This document shows positions 1-12,234 of a stretch of DNA of 64,000 nucleotides, piece after piece. Location of the stretch: the NCBI GenBank assembly GCA_947095585.1, contig OX352766.1:682001-746000 (forward strand), in the 5' to 3' direction. The notes beneath the pieces were generated by a model. It was not told the origin of the DNA, ran no database searches, and saw nothing but the letters and a program-made list of their open reading frames with translations. Positions within the stretch are counted from its first letter, which is position 1. Each line of letters opens with the position of its first letter. The stretch comes from Nephrocerus scutellatus. Its lineage: Eukaryota > Arthropoda > Insecta > Diptera > Pipunculidae. The translations under genes and the position numbers were made by a program.

Positions 1-809
1 CAATGCAATATTTATGGTAACTCACGATCTTACGAGTGACATTGTTGTGGGCTTTCTGGTTGACGCCTATCTCTAAGAAGAGACACAAGAAACAAGAAAC
101 AACAACAACAGCGGCGAAGACTGCAAAATGCGCGCGCCTGCATCTTTACCACGCGTTATTGTGTGGATGGACATTCCATTCTGATTGCAATTTAGCCATA
201 TTTAGTTATAAATGTACGCACCCTTAGCGTCATTTTTGGTACGAGTACGAGTACTCCGCTGGACAGTATACGCGTCCAGCGTTCTCAGAAATACTCGTAA
301 TGCAGCAGCAAACCACATGACGACCGGTGATGGCGTATCGCGTTAACTCTTTAGTGGATTAGTTAGTATTTCTAGAAGAAGAAGAAAAGGCCGATGATAG
401 TGCTCTGCTCCGCTCCGCTCCGGAGGACAACAACAGCCGTCTGATGGTGAATTTAATAACAACGCGAAGAACAATCTTTTGTCCGCTTGTCTGTGCGTCT
501 GAGAGTTGCACACAGAAGGCCGCAGGCAAATGCACATCGGGAACCATCAGAGGCCCATCGGAGGTAGCTCCGGCGCATGGTTGTCTGTTGTTGTTGTGCA
601 GGCTGGTCTACAGGAGATCGATGCATGAGTGTGTTGCTGCTATCAAACAAACAAACAACATTTCAAGTCCAAAAGATATTTCGGGTATTTTTGGTGGGTG
701 GTGGTTTGGTCGCAGATCCCCCATCAACCTCTCTGCATACGAGGTTTGATCAAAAACAGCGAAAGACCTCTGGTTATTAACTCAGTTCTTATCATTTTTT
801 TGTTGGTGC
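1..809. other. Gene-free stretch
   Basis: No reading frame here has recognisable protein character. The only local structure seen is a short GTAC/GAGTAC repetition near 240-256 and AAC/CAAA-type simple sequence. I see no transposon motif before about position 810. Confidence 0.6.
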
Positions 810-1222
810 ACTTGCTTATGACGGTTCTTTCGACACATTGGCTGCTTCATATAGCCGATGTCATCCAGTTTTGCATCCCTAAACTCTGGGCGTCCTGGTC
901 TACGCCTTCCTTCTAGCGTGGGTTTGGCCGGCCTCGCTGTCGTTCTCTATAAATCCTACCACAAAGGACTTTTCGCTTATGCGAGCAAGATGTCCTGCCC
1001 ACAGGAGTCTACCGAGCTTAATTCTCTTCACGATGTCGACATCGCGGTAACGCTCGTATATCTCTTCATTATAGAGTCTTCAGAATCATCTTTCCTCACA
1101 TGCGGGACCAACAATTCTCCGTAAGACTTTTCTCTTGGACGCGGCTAAGAGGTCACAATGCTTTCAGCTAAGCACCCAAGTCTCGGATCCATATGTAAGT
1201 ACTGGTTGACCATTGTCTTATA
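810..1222 (-). pseudogene. Non-LTR retrotransposon ORF2, C-terminal fragment (copy A)
   Basis: Read on the minus strand this gives the C-terminal signature of a non-LTR reverse transcriptase ORF: LTYGSETWVLS, then RKVLRRIVGP, then DVDIVKRIKLGRL and the W(A/T)GHLARI motif, ending with RGRPNPR and a degenerate tail. In intact relatives this lies downstream of the RT palm and thumb. Several in-frame stops (for example after WVLS and after RGRPNPR) and at least one frameshift show it is dead. It is about 85-90% identical by eye to 56230-56560. On its upstream (higher-coordinate) side the frame stops at the 41-bp minisatellite instead of continuing into the RT core. The exact clade is not assigned. 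Confidence 0.75.
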
Positions 1223-1510
1223 TATTGATAGACTAAAGTAGGCCTTTTTGGCTTTAGAAAGAGTCTTGACAGACTTAAGTAGGCTTTGTTGGCTTTAAGA
1301 AGAGTCTTGATAGGCTGTATTAGGCTTTTTTGGCTTTAGAAAGAGTCTTGACAGTCTAAAGTAGGCTTTTTGGCTTTAAGAAGAGTCTTGACAGACTTAA
1401 GTAGGCTTTGTTAGCTATAGGAATTGACTTGATAGACTTAGTAGGCTTTGTTGGCTTTAATATGAGTCTTGACAGACTTAAGTAGGCTTTGTTGGCTTTA
1501 GAAAGAGTCT
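1223..1510. repeat. 41-bp minisatellite (GAGTCTTGACAGAC / AGTAGGCTTT type), locus 1
   Basis: About seven units with a 41-bp spacing between successive GAGTCTTGA motifs (for example 1261, 1302, 1343). Each unit has GAGTCTTGACAGAC, AGTAGGCTTT and TTGGCTTTA. The same family occurs at 39310-39735 and 56570-57160. It lies directly between two RT fragments. Confidence 0.9.
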
Positions 1511-1800
1511 TGGGGACAGTCGCGAGTGACACACTTACTGATATGGTCAGTAGTGCCAACACAGCATGCTTGCCAGTCGCTAAAGTAGCTCAACCAAAGA
1601 GGTACTTTGCGAGAGCCAAATTCTATCAGTCTTTCCATTACGCAATCCCGACATAGGTAGTCCAATGCACCCTTGAAATCTACAAAGATAGCAAGAACGT
1701 ACCGACTTCCAATGCTATGTACTCTGTCTTTTACATACAGCCATGCATCTTCAGGGATTTTCCCCGCAATGAAAGGATCACGCTTTGCCATCAAAAATTG
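1498..1800 (-). pseudogene. R1/LOA-like reverse transcriptase fragment
   Basis: Minus-strand frame with RT core character: an STEDAWLYV-like segment (here PEDAWLYVKDRV), motif A as YVLAIFVDFKGALDYL, and motif B as TRDCPQDSF (expected TRGCPQGS). This part of the palm domain makes cDNA in R1/LOA-type elements. The frame ends right after motif B where the minisatellite starts, so motif C (xADD) and everything downstream are missing. The motif B glycines are mutated (G to D). The N-terminal part fades near 1800-1860 in a stop-containing stretch. This is a different RT type from the C-terminal fragment at 810-1222, so the locus joins two elements. Confidence 0.75.
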
Positions 1801-3233
1801 AGGATATAAAAGACAGAATCGCTCAATGAGCAGAAATCTTAAGGCTTGTCAAAGATTTGAAAAAGCACTGGCATCTTTTTAATGTGTCGGGCAGAGGCTA
1901 ATTATAGGGGACAACATCAATGCTCATAAAGCAGTTTTTTTATTAAACCTCGTATCTATGGATGTGGAGGCGACGTGTTATGTGGTATGGTAATTAAAAA
2001 CGCAGCAGTTGATGACAAAGAACAACAAACAACAACATATGTGCTGCAATGTTGTTGGACGGAGAACCACACACACTTGCAGTATTATGTGTGTATCTAT
2101 AGCAAACCTTAAACCTAATATCCACATAAAATGCCTAACGGATTAAGGGCTAGATATCGCATCATTCTCGTGTGATAAAGAAGATTCAATTTATGGTTCA
2201 AGTGCATCGTAAAAAACATCAACGTATCTCAGCACAGAACGTATCTACGATGCCATAAGGTGACGCGCGCGTGATTAGACCGCACCTGTAAATACATCTA
2301 CACGTGTACCTACGTATCAATATGCAAGCATACCATACGGATGGCACACGCGCCCCACTTATTGCCGCCGCCGGTCTGAGGAGTCGTCATCGCGATGCGG
2401 GAATCGTCTGCGTGTAGGCCTAATCATCCGACAAGAAATCGAAGATGAAGACCACATAGATGATCCCGCGTGCCGTATGTCCCGTGTGTATTTGGTATCT
2501 ATATTGTACGATTATATGTATTGATATATCTATGCTGAAGCTGAGACTGTGACTGCGGCAGAGGCAGAGGCTGTGCTATACCAACAATGACGTGAGGAAT
2601 ATAAAAAATTCGAGCATGCAGCGCGCAAAAAACGGCCTACAACCAGCTGAACTGAGAACAACCTTTAAGATGCCCGAAGCCGCATGAAAATCAGAAGAAA
2701 AAAAATAAAAATTAATAACCCAACTCCTCTTCCGGCTACTCCTGCGCTCCAGCGTGTCTTATATCCACAACTCGTGCACAATCTCGCACCAGTCCACATT
2801 CCTCACATTCACATCATCTGGCGTATTTTTGTTTTGTATGAACCATAGCCGAGTAGTTTTTGTAAGAAACAAACCCTCTAGAAGTATGGGAGAAGAAGCG
2901 GGTACGAGGGAAGAGCCACACTGTTCAACAAATGACCAGAGGAGCGTTAATCACAAAACGAATACGCTGCAGAGGTGTGCTGTGCTATGCTGTGCATGCA
3001 GAGTAATTAACTTTGAAGCCAAATGATACTTGCTGTTCACCTATACAGGGTGAGCAACTACCACCGCGATTTAAAAATAATTGTTTCTCAATACAAAGTT
3101 TATTGAAATCTGGAGAGTCGTACCTTATGTACTTCCTAAACGTTTGCTTATTTAGCATAAAAGATACAAAATGCATCATCTCAAGCAAGCCAATTACAGA
3201 CGCCTCCCATCAACTACTAATAACCTAACTTCA
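1801..3233. other. Gene-free stretch with a possible transposon end
   Basis: No supported coding sequence. At about 3043-3062 the sequence TATACAGGGTGAGCAACTAC resembles the TACAGGGTG-type termini of IS630/mariner-related elements, but no matching inverted end was found nearby, so this stays a weak observation. Confidence 0.4.
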
Positions 3234-3460
3234 GTATGGGCGCCATGACTCTAGTGGTTAGTGAGTTAGACTTCAGGAGCAGGAGGTTCGAAGTTCCAGA
3301 CACCAAAAGTAATAACTTGCCACAGGAAGCACCTCAACTCGTCTTTCGCCCTTCGTTAAATTCTAGGCTCTTACGTTTGTTTGTGCAAAAAAATAACACG
3401 CACAACACTAATGGTCGCGATAATCAATGCCTTGGACCGCTTAGAAGGTATCGTTTTTTT
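3234..3460 (+). mobile_element. tRNA-derived SINE, copy 1
   Basis: The 5' part is tRNA-like, with a box A-like TGACTCTAGTGGTTAG and a box B-like GGTTCGAAGTTCC about 35 bp later, as expected for an internal RNA polymerase III promoter. The body ends in a segment shared with two other copies here: TTTGTGCAAAAAAATAACAC, then GGTCGCGATAA and GCCTTGGACCG. It is not a working tRNA gene because the acceptor stem and anticodon arm do not form properly. Other copies: 24690-24915 (+) and 10040-10312 (-). Confidence 0.75.
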
Positions 3461-3619
3461 AAAAAATAGTCAAAGCCGAACTTCTCGAGCCCCAATTGGA
3501 AGTTTGGGTGGCAGTTTGTTTTTATTGTCAATTATCTCTTTTTTGAATTCTCAATGTTAACTTTGCGTGTTCGTGTAACCATTACGCGCGGTGTAAGTGA
3601 AACTGCTTTGATGTTGGGT

Positions 3620-3905
3620 GGCAAAAAAAACCCTCAAAAGACCCCCAAAATACCCTCAAAAGATACACAAAAAGACTTCAAAAAACCGCCGAAATACTCC
3701 AAAAGTTCCTTAAAAGACCATAAAAAGACCCCCAAAAGATTCACAAAAGACCCCAAAAAGACCTCAAAGAAACCCTCATAAGACTCCCCAAAAGACCACC
3801 AAAAGAACTCTCAAAAGATTCACAAAAGACCCCAAAAAGACCTCAAAGAAACCCTCATAAGACTCCCAAAAGACCCCCAAAATACCCCCCAAAAGGCACT
3901 AAAGG
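3620..3905. repeat. Purine-rich AAAAGACCCCC minisatellite, locus 1
   Basis: Degenerate tandem units of about 15-20 bp built on AAAAGACCCCCAAAA with interspersed CTCAAAAGA and CTCATAAGA. A segment around 3730-3780 is repeated nearly verbatim at 3810-3862. Lys/Pro-rich frames across it are repeat artefacts. The same type occurs at 47400-48560 and in reverse complement at 20700-21765 and 34570-34740. Confidence 0.85.
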
Positions 3906-4139
3906 GCCACACCAAATTTCATACAAATCGGTTCAGAAATGGCTTAGTTCCCAAAATTTCAGACCTTTATGACCCGAACTTCTATTGCCTAATGACCGTA
4001 TCCTAGGATTTCCATAGGAACAAGTCTTGTAGTCACATCTTAGTCCAATAAACCGTATTTCATAGAAATCGTTTGAGGAATTACTTAGTTAAAAGAACTC
4101 AAAAATTTAACTCAAAATCATAGCGCAAAATCGTAACAC
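3906..4139. other. AT-rich spacer between two repeat arrays
   Basis: Contains CATACAAATCGGTTCAGAAA, a kind of phrase common in insect transposon flanks, but no identifiable element or frame. Confidence 0.4.
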
Positions 4140-5290
4140 GTTTGATACCGTGCTTACTTTATCCTAAAAGTATACAATGAAAGTAATGATTGTTATAGCA
4201 ATTATGAAAGGATTTAACCCTAATAGTATACCAAGGAAGTAATGTTTGTTGCAACTATTATTAAAGGATTTTTCCCTAATAGTATACACTGAAATTAACG
4301 ATTGTTGCAGCAATAATGAAATGATTTAACCTTAAAAATATACAATGAAATTAGTAGTTGATGCAACTGTTACATTATTCCGTATCTAAATTTATCAAAT
4401 GATTTAACCTTAAAATCATAAATGAAAGTATTGATTGTTGCAACAAGTATTAAATGATTTAACCTTAAAAGCTTGCAATGAAATTAATGTTTGTTGCAGC
4501 AATTGTGAAATAATTTAACCCTAAAATTATGCAATGAAAGTAGTAGTCGTTGCAATAATTATTAAAGGATTTAAGGATTTAAACTTAAAAGTATGCAATG
4601 TTTGTTGCAACAATTACCCTAAAATTATACAATGAAAGTAATGTTTGTTGCAGCAATTGTGAAATAATTTAACCCTAAAATTATGCAATGAAAGTAGTAG
4701 TTGTTGCAATAATTATTAAAGGATTTAAGGATTTAACCTCCAAATTACACTGAAATTAACGATTGTTCCAGCAATAATGAAATGATTTAACCTTAAAAAT
4801 ATACAATGAAATTAGTAGTTGATGCAACTGTTACATTATTCCGTATCTAAATTTATCAAATGATTTAACCTTAAAAGCATAAATGAAAGTATTGATTGTT
4901 GCAACAAGTATTAAATGATTTAACCTTAAAAGCTTGCAATGAAATTAATGTTTGTTGCAGCAATTGTGAAATAATTTAACCCTAAAATTATGCAATGAAA
5001 GTAGTAGTCGTTGCAATAATTATTAAAGCATTTAAGGATTTAAACTTAAAAGTATGCAATGTTTGTTGCAAGAATTACCCTAAAATTATACAATGAAAGT
5101 AATGTTTGTTGCAGCAATTGTGAAATAATTTAACCCTAAAATTATGCAATGATTTTTGCAACAATAACACTAAAATTATACAATGAAAGTAATGATTGTT
5201 GCAATAATTATAAACCCTTAAATTATACAATGAAATGTAATGATAATTATTAAAAAGATTCAACGCCAAAAGTATCTAAATGCAATGATT
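4140..5290. repeat. AT-rich tandem array with 461-bp higher-order period
   Basis: Degenerate units of about 55-60 bp built on AACCTTAAAA, TACAATGAAA, GTTGCAGCAATT and TAAAGGATTT. A larger segment beginning at 4291 recurs almost unchanged at 4752 (461 bp later) and runs to about 5150, which indicates block duplication inside the array. Confidence 0.85.
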
Positions 5291-6729
5291 TTAACAACTT
5301 CGTTTAATTGAAAGAAAAAACCGAAAACAATTTGTATAGAAAAACAAACAAAAATGTTTCCAATATCCTGAGAATCACTCCCAAAGTCCGTAATTTCAAA
5401 AATCTATGGAATTATGCACTTACTTTGCACCTTTGCCTTTGCAAATGAAGAAAGCCGGCAATTCTCATTATCTATACAACAACTTTTGTATCTCACTTAA
5501 CCAAGTTGCAAATGCTCGAAATTGGATTAAATGGAGCAGGAAAACTGATCTTCTATTACGGCGACTACCACAACCTCTGTGGTCTCATCGTTATATTATG
5601 GATTGCATGGAGGTTTGTTAAGAGCGACAACACCGTCCCGTCCGAATCGGCGGTGTGTCTGTAGGGTACAGCTGCGAAAATGACAATATTTTTGCTTGTA
5701 TAACACACGCGCTTAATGATCCATTTAAGTGCTGGCCAAAGATCGTTGCCAGCAAGCAACAACGCTTGTATCTACGGAGTATGGCTACGCAAAAACGAGA
5801 GACGCACCTCTTGCACGTACATCCAGCGGTACAGGGACAGCATCATGCAAATGCGCAAGCGCAGCATTGTATGAGTGCATTCCTGTAGGTACGAGTAGGT
5901 TGGTAGGAAGGTAGAAAAAGGTAGGAAAAGGTAGGAAGGCACGAAGGTAGGTGAATGAAACAATGAATCCCCCCCCCCCCATATATACGAGGAGGATACG
6001 CGTTCCAAACAACCATCAATGGAAGGAACGAACAACACCTCAAGAGCGAGCGAGCGACAGTCAACAGCGATGCGATGCAACCGGCCGGCCGGCCATCCAC
6101 GCACGCAACTACATATAGCACAACAGTGCGCCCGTCACTGCGTTGGTAGGTAAACATGGAACGAGTGTGTCTGCAGTCTTCACACCATGGTGTCGCCGCA
6201 TCGCCATCGCCATCGCCGTCGCCGTCGCCGTCGCCGTACCGTCCTCCCCATCGAAACGAAGTTAAAAAGCACTAAATGAGATAAAGAAACAAAATATAAG
6301 GAATTTCCTAATTAATTGATTATTTACATGTTTCTTTAATAATATTAACGCCTACACAGAACAGGGCGTGAAGTCATAATTTAAGTTTTTTAATGCTGCC
6401 CAACGCCTAAGGCCGGCCATCCATCCACGGAGGCATCCAGTCAAGCAGCTCCATCAATATGTGTACGAGTATATGGCAAGAAGGCTACGGTGGTTAGCTT
6501 AGGTTACCTTTTGCTTGTCTACTCATTAATTTATTCCGCCAGCGATACGGCTGACGGTTGGTTGGTCGGCCGGTCGGCCGGTCGGACGGTCTAACCGACA
6601 GTTGGTTAACTTATCGATGCTGTGCAGTGTAGTGATTGAAAGAGCCACAGCCACAGAGCCAGCGACAGAAATGCGTAAACAGTCGTTGTCGTCGATGACG
6701 ACGCAACGGTGGTGGCGGTGGCGGCGATC

Positions 6730-6763
<34 letters not shown>

Positions 6764-7679
6764 CTATGGCTTTCTTGTTTGTGCTTCAGCCTTCATGCTG
6801 TATTGCACCGCGTACTGCGCATGCGCCACGCCGCGCGCGCCCGCCCGCCCGACCGCCCGCCACCATCGCGTCAAACCGTCAACCGTCTCCAGCGAGAGGC
6901 GCGAAATATAAATTCGAAAAAGTAATTAAGCTTATCTCATTATGCTTTTGTGACATTTTACACTCAGGTGGTGGTGGTGGTGGTGGTGGTGGTGCTGTGA
7001 TGCCTTTGAGGTGCGGCCCCAAACAGTTCGTTCATCTGTGGATGACTGGATGTTATGCTCACTCCTCGGTTCTGCTGCGGTCTGATATGGTCGCTGTATG
7101 CATATAATTATTATTATTATTATTATTATTATAATACACTCGGTAAGAAGAAGACCTAAGAACGAACAAAAAGATAAAAACTCACAAAGACTTCGACTTT
7201 GAAGAGGAAGTGAGTGAGTGAAATAATCATCGGAATGGAAGACACATATACGCTACAGGTCGGAATTACACTCGTATGTATCATTAGTTGAGACGAGATT
7301 TTCATTTTTTTACGGATACCATCGTGAATTATTGGTAATGCATGCATTTGTGTAATAAAATGTCATTTCATTGTGTATCTACGAGTGCAAACATCGAGAG
7401 ATAGATGCCGATGTTGAGTGCAGAACCGTCCTCCAAATATTGGTAACTCATTACTTTCACTTAATTCCGCCAGTCCAAGCTTAGCAAGTGTTTAAGTGAC
7501 CTGCACATGAATTTATATAGGTAGGCTATTACCATCCAAGCAATTATCTGACAAATTGCTATTAAGGAGGAGGGGGGAGGGGTAAATATATACATACATA
7601 CATACATACATATATGTACATATATCCTCTATATACTAATAATACTAATTTCCTAAAACTGTAGCGGTTCTGGTAGCAG
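5291..7679. other. Gene-free stretch rich in microsatellites
   Basis: No frame resembles a known protein. Simple sequences seen: C12 at 5969-5980, GCCGTC/GCCATC repeats at about 6193-6238, TCGGCCGG repeats near 6565-6590, (ATG)n at 6730-6762, (GGT)n at 6967-6993, (ATT)n at 7105-7131 and (TACA)n at 7590-7611. The 132-codon frame starting at 6709 is made of these repeats and is not annotated as a gene. Confidence 0.6.
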
Positions 7680-8015
7680 AAGAGCTGCTGTCTCCCATCC
7701 AACAATCAGCGGAGGAAGGATGAGTGGGGTAAGGTTAGATCACTGGGTCAGCATAACCTGACTGCTTGCTGTAGGGGAAAAGGGGCTCAATTACTCCAGC
7801 AAGCCAACCTGGTGTGGTGTGACTGATGTTCTGTCACCAGTGCCGAGGTGCATGCCGATTACAGTGGGTCCGGAATCAAGGCAAAGAAGCCGGTCCCACA
7901 ACCAGTTTCTTCGACCAGCAGCGCCACTGTCTCCCATCCGACAATCGGCGGAGGAAGGATGAGTCGGATAAGGTTAGATCACTGGGTCAGCCTACCCTTA
8001 CTGGCTAACTTTTCT
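7680..8015. repeat. Direct duplication, about 239-bp spacing
   Basis: A block starting GCTGTCTCCCATCCAACAAT near 7690 is repeated as GCCACTGTCTCCCATCCGAC near 7925. Both continue with GGAGGAAGGATGAGT and AAGGTTAGATCACTGGGTCA. The second copy runs straight into the RT/RNase H fragment at 8016, so it may belong to the same retroelement locus. Confidence 0.8.
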
Positions 8016-8990
8016 TACCCATAATGCGCTGGTCTGGTGGCCGGCGATTAATAAAAAGTACAATGCCAGCAAGCTAGGTAGAATGCAGAGATCAGCAGCT
8101 GTTGGTATTACTGGAGCACTACGGATGCTCTTAACACAATCCTACACTTACTACCTCCCGGCCTATTTATTAAATACGTTTCGCTGTGCAGCGCGGTCCG
8201 GCTCAGAGAATCTAGGTGGTTTGCTAACAAACCGTACGGCCGCTGCCATTTACTGCATATGCTACCAAAAGAGATGATACCATCTTTAACTGACTACTGC
8301 ACTCCTAAACTTCATTTCATTCCTAGATTTGTCGTTGACTTTCCACCTCGTGAATGTTGGTAGGACGGGAGAGCTGGGGAGCTCTTTGATGTTACTCTGT
8401 TCACTGATGAATCCAAGATGGGTAATGGAGTCGGTGCTGGAGTTTACTCTGAAAACCTTAACATTTCAAAATCCTACAAGCTACCTGACTCTGCTAGCAT
8501 CTTCCAGGCGGAGATATTAGCTATAAGAGGGCCCTATCTCACAATAACGCAATAGCCGGCAAGGTCGGCATATATGTAGACAGTCAATCTGCTATTAAAG
8601 CCATTATTGCGACAAGCAACAATTCTAAGCTCGTCAGGCAGTGCCAGGCCGAACTGGCTTCTATAAACCAATGCATAGACCTGACCCTAGTTTGGGTGCC
8701 GGGCCACTGTGACATTGACGGCAATGAAAAAGCGCGCGTACTGGCAAAGAAGGGCGTGACACTGGACACGGACTGGGCTGAGACAGTCTGCTGTCCTTTG
8801 AGCTACGTAAGGGATCGTATTCTTTCCTTCTTAACCATCGAAGCACAGCTAAGGTGGAACAATTTGACCAATTGTACCACGTCGAGAGCGATGTGGCCTT
8901 TCTATAATAAAAACAAATCCACCGAGCTGATCTCCAGATCTCGGAAAGATATTTCCAGACTGGTTGCCATCACTTGTGTCCAAAGTACGT
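8016..8990 (+). pseudogene. R1/LOA-like ORF2 C-terminus with RNase H domain
   Basis: The fragment opens with the end of an RT domain (ALVWWPAINKKYN, LGRMQRSAAVGITGALR). It continues into an RNase H domain: LFTDESKMGNGVGAGVYS (first catalytic Asp), FQAEILAIRG (Glu), VGIYVDSQSAIKAI (second Asp), then LVWVPGHCDIDGNEKAR (final Asp region). RNase H would remove template RNA during reverse transcription. A frameshift lies near 8530 between the Glu and second Asp motifs, and other frame changes occur around 8250-8340. The downstream segment WPFYNKNKSTEL...ISRLVAI is recognisable until about 8985, where unrelated sequence interrupts before the usual TGHW motif. Its RNase H places it in the R1/LOA/I group rather than with the 18 kb element. 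Confidence 0.85.
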
Positions 8991-9439
8991 GGTTGTCCCA
9001 CTTAATTGGGACATATGTCCCAATTTTTTCTTTTGGGACTTATGTCTCTGCGCAGGCACAGATGGGGTCTTCCACCCCATATAACTCATAAGCGTTGTAC
9101 AGCGGTTATAGTATATTATGTACATATCTATACGGTGTGGCTGTATGGTGGACTGACATAGACAAAGCAGTAAATCGTGACAAGTCCAAAGATCAGCTTG
9201 TTTATGAAAAAGCGGAGCTCTTCGTACATTTCCCTCTGCTTTTCTAGGCATTCTTTTCAACCTTACACCACTCGACATATTCAGTGGCCAAGTAGCTGCA
9301 TGTGCGACTATTCCCAGTGGACCAAGAATGAAATCGGTCCCCCCTTTGTTCTGAATTCGTTCAGGATTTTACTGAAAAACCCAGACTGTAGCCCGTTCCG
9401 TAATCCAATTCAACAGAAACTTCCAAGGGACTATTCCCT

Positions 9440-9960
9440 CCAGATCTTTCTGGGAAGGAGCTCACTTGGAAGATGAAGACATAGATTTTTACACAGACGG
9501 GCCAAGAACTGATGAAGGCTTATAATCTCTTTCCGTTTTCCTAATCATTGTAGTGTCTTTCAGGCATACCTATGTTAAAGCGGGATGCTACAAAAAAAAA
9601 ACTAACCGTAGGTAGGCAGACGAAACAATTTGTCTAGCGACTAATCAGATCTGGCCCAAGCTGGATCCGAAACGAAAGATTGCCATTGACCGGTGCTATA
9701 AAAAGGTGTCATTTTTGGCTACTGTCACAAACAAGGCTTGGCGCTTTCTCGACTGACTTCTGTAGCAGCTGTATTGTCCAGGAGGAGGAGGAGACCATTC
9801 TCCAGCTTCTCTGTACCTGGGCACGTACAGGGAACCTCTCTCAACAACCTAAGCTCCATCTGGGAGCTTTCTTTTACAATGACCTTAACGATCTAACCAA
9901 CACTGGCTTAAGCAGTCTCTTGCGCTTCATACCAAGCTACAAATGCTTGAGCGAATAGGC
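9440..9960 (+). pseudogene. Second R1/LOA-like RNase H and C-terminal fragment
   Basis: A short RNase H start is visible as EDIDFYTDGPRTDEG at about 9460-9510. After a scrambled part comes IWPKLDPKRK near 9650, then the C-terminal zinc-finger-like region FCSSC...EEEETILQLLCTW (about 9758-9825), with LGAFFYNDLNDL and LSSLLRFIP to the end. This is the usual 3' end of R1/LOA ORF2. Stops and frameshifts make it non-functional. It may be a second copy or the rearranged continuation of 8016-8990. The stretch between them (8990-9440) has no clear identity. Confidence 0.7.
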
Positions 9961-10039
9961 GAGAAGAACTTTCCCGATCCATGGACCATTACTGGCCTAA
10001 GTGTTTCGGCTTTTCCACCGACAGCTCAGTTTAGTTTGT

Positions 10040-10312
10040 ATAATAATATCGGTCCAAGGCCTGACTTCTCGCGCAACCATTTGTGTTGAGCATGCATATT
10101 TTTGCACACAAATGGAGGGACCTACAACTTTTTTATGCCGGATCCTAACGGCGAAGCTTTCAGTGACAAGTTATTACTCTCGGACGTTTGTCAAACTTTC
10201 GCGAGAGGTGGGACACCGTGAAAAATACTTTGGTGTTACTGGGATTCGAACCATGAACCCCCTGCACAGCAGTCCATTCTCCTATCCACTGAGCCACGGT
10301 GCCCACAGTTTG
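10040..10312 (-). mobile_element. tRNA-derived SINE, copy 2
   Basis: Reverse complement begins GGGCACCGTGGCTCAGTGGA (box A TGGCTCAGTGG) and has box B as GGTTCGAATCCC, followed by AACACCAAAG. The 3' body includes CTCCATTTGTGTGCAAAAAT and GCCTTGGACCG, matching the SINE copies at 3234 and 24690. The tRNA-like head is the best preserved of the three copies. Confidence 0.8.
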
Positions 10313-11639
10313 TATATTTCCTACAAAATTTATCACCAACGAGGGTACGTGATGTTTGTCAAGAGTGCATACATAGTTTGGCTGACTATGTCGATTATTC
10401 TGCTCCAAGCTTAACTGTCGCACTAAGATAAGTCAGCCGAATCCGAAGCCAAAGTCATTCACAAAATGCCTCCGTTTGGTGCGGATTTCATGCCGGAGGG
10501 GTCGGTCATTGGCCCAAACTTTTTCTTCAAATGCGATGCCACCTAGTCACAGTCGTAATTAATGGAGATGGCTACCAGATTGACTGACTGACTGGCTGCG
10601 TGACTGGCTGAGTGACTGACTGACTGACTGTTGTGGGATAAATTGGAAGAGCATATGTGTGGTTACAACACACACCTGCCGAAACAGCCGAGTAATTGAG
10701 GTCACATTTCAGTGACCAGCCAGTTGTTAATGCAGTTTGGTGTCATATGGGAGCGCGAAAAATCACCCTTGCAGCCTAAAGGCGTCTAAGGGCTCTGATG
10801 TATCTGAACATCCAATAAAGAATTGGCTGCTCGGCTCGGTCGGTATGAGGCATACTGGTCCCTGAAAAACCCAATACGTTGAGTCAGTTACTCGCGACTC
10901 TGTCCGTTTTGTGCGCTTCGATTCCAACCAAGTGTTTGCATAAAGAATTGAAATTTCATTAACAAATATTCATATCGAAGTCAGGCACAAGAGGAACGGC
11001 AGAACAGGTTGCTGCTGGGATACGAGACATTATACAATCGACACGATACGATATTAATGTATCTTTCATCTTCCAATAATTAAAAATCCCACTAACAACA
11101 TTAAATGAAGCGATACTCGCTCGACTCATCGTCAAAAATGATGTCAACGCGGAATATCTTATTTTTTTTTATATGTGTATCTTTTATGTCAAAGGCATTA
11201 AAATTGGGTGGTCATTTGGATGATAATTTCTAGTGACTCTACCCGGCTACGGTGGGTAATAAATAAGTAAAAAGCCGGTCTTCGGTATCGCCACTGACAC
11301 CATCCATCCTACGCACGCATTTAAAACAAATATATTAATTTCTCTATTCACACACGACAGAATTTGAAGCGGACCAACCCAGACTTCAACAACAACAACA
11401 ACAACAAATTAACAGTCTGCCATTCATCGGTTATTAATCGCGCGAACAATAGAGGAACAAAATAGCATGACATAGTATCTTTATATGTATTTGCGATACA
11501 GCTGCTAGATAGATTCAAAAGATTCGGTGCAATTCGAGGTAAAGCAAAAGATAGATCGCTTGAGCGGTATTTATGATTTATTTTAATGTCAATCCCTATA
11601 TATTCCTACATGCACATACATGCATATAAAGGGTGTACT
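10313..11639. other. Gene-free stretch
   Basis: No coding sequence supported. A (GACT)n-type tract with imperfect GGCT variants lies at about 10580-10632, and (CAA)n at about 11389-11407. Confidence 0.55.
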
Positions 11640-12210
11640 TAGATATAACTTATTAAAGGGTTGCCGTGAAAATGCTAAACAATACTGGTCCAAGTCTGGA
11701 ACCTTGAGGAACTCCGACTTCAATTGTTTTCCTTGTCGATGGGCTGTACAAAAAAGACCCTGTTAAATATAAATTTTCACAATATAATTGGGGAAACCAA
11801 AACTTAAAGTTTGTGCAGTAGCCCGTTTGTCTAAACTAAAGCTATCGAAAGCTTTTTCGATGTCTAGTAGCAAACAGGCTACTGTAATTCTTTTGACGTT
11901 CGTCACTGTGAAGCTTCAGCAGAGGGTGCAGCGTAGAGTGCTTCTCTCGGTACCCGAGTTGAAAGGAAGACATAGGGTTTCTTTCCGAACAAAACGTATT
12001 GACCTTTGTACGGATCAAAGGTTCCATTACTTTACTGATACAAAACAGTAAAGCTATTGGACGGTAACCAGTTACGGTGGAGCGGTCAGTTTTCTTGGTT
12101 ACTACTTTGGCCACGTTCCAGTTGTCTGGAAAGTAATCATTGTTAAGGCAATTGTTGAAAATGATGGTTAACATTAAAATTGCCATACTCGGTAACTTTT
12201 GACGTGACAA
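11640..12210 (-). pseudogene. Non-LTR reverse transcriptase fragment (jockey/I-like)
   Basis: Minus-strand RT palm. Segments in order: LNNDYFPDNWNVAKVV (12150 side), TGYRPIALLFCISKVMEPLI, FQLGYREKHSTLHPLL, then motif A broken by a frameshift (LFATRHRKSFR, expected a LLDIxKAFD-type motif), and motif B intact in another frame as [13 protein letters not shown] near 11690-11730. The frame ends after FSIFTATL. The catalytic FADD motif is absent. About 25 bp beyond the 5' edge of the fragment begins the CACTGTTA minisatellite. Confidence 0.8.
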
Positions 12211-12234
12211 CGTCTCACTACAAGGTGGTGCACG

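Noticed and set aside
3234..3310. tRNA gene
   Set aside because: Box A and box B are present, but the stems do not pair well and the same body follows two other copies, so it is a SINE head. The same applies to 10240-10312 and 24700-24760.
6709..7107. 132-codon frame with Met-, Pro/Arg- and Gly-runs
   Set aside because: It is built from (ATG)n, GC-rich and (GGT)n microsatellites, with nothing else recognisable.
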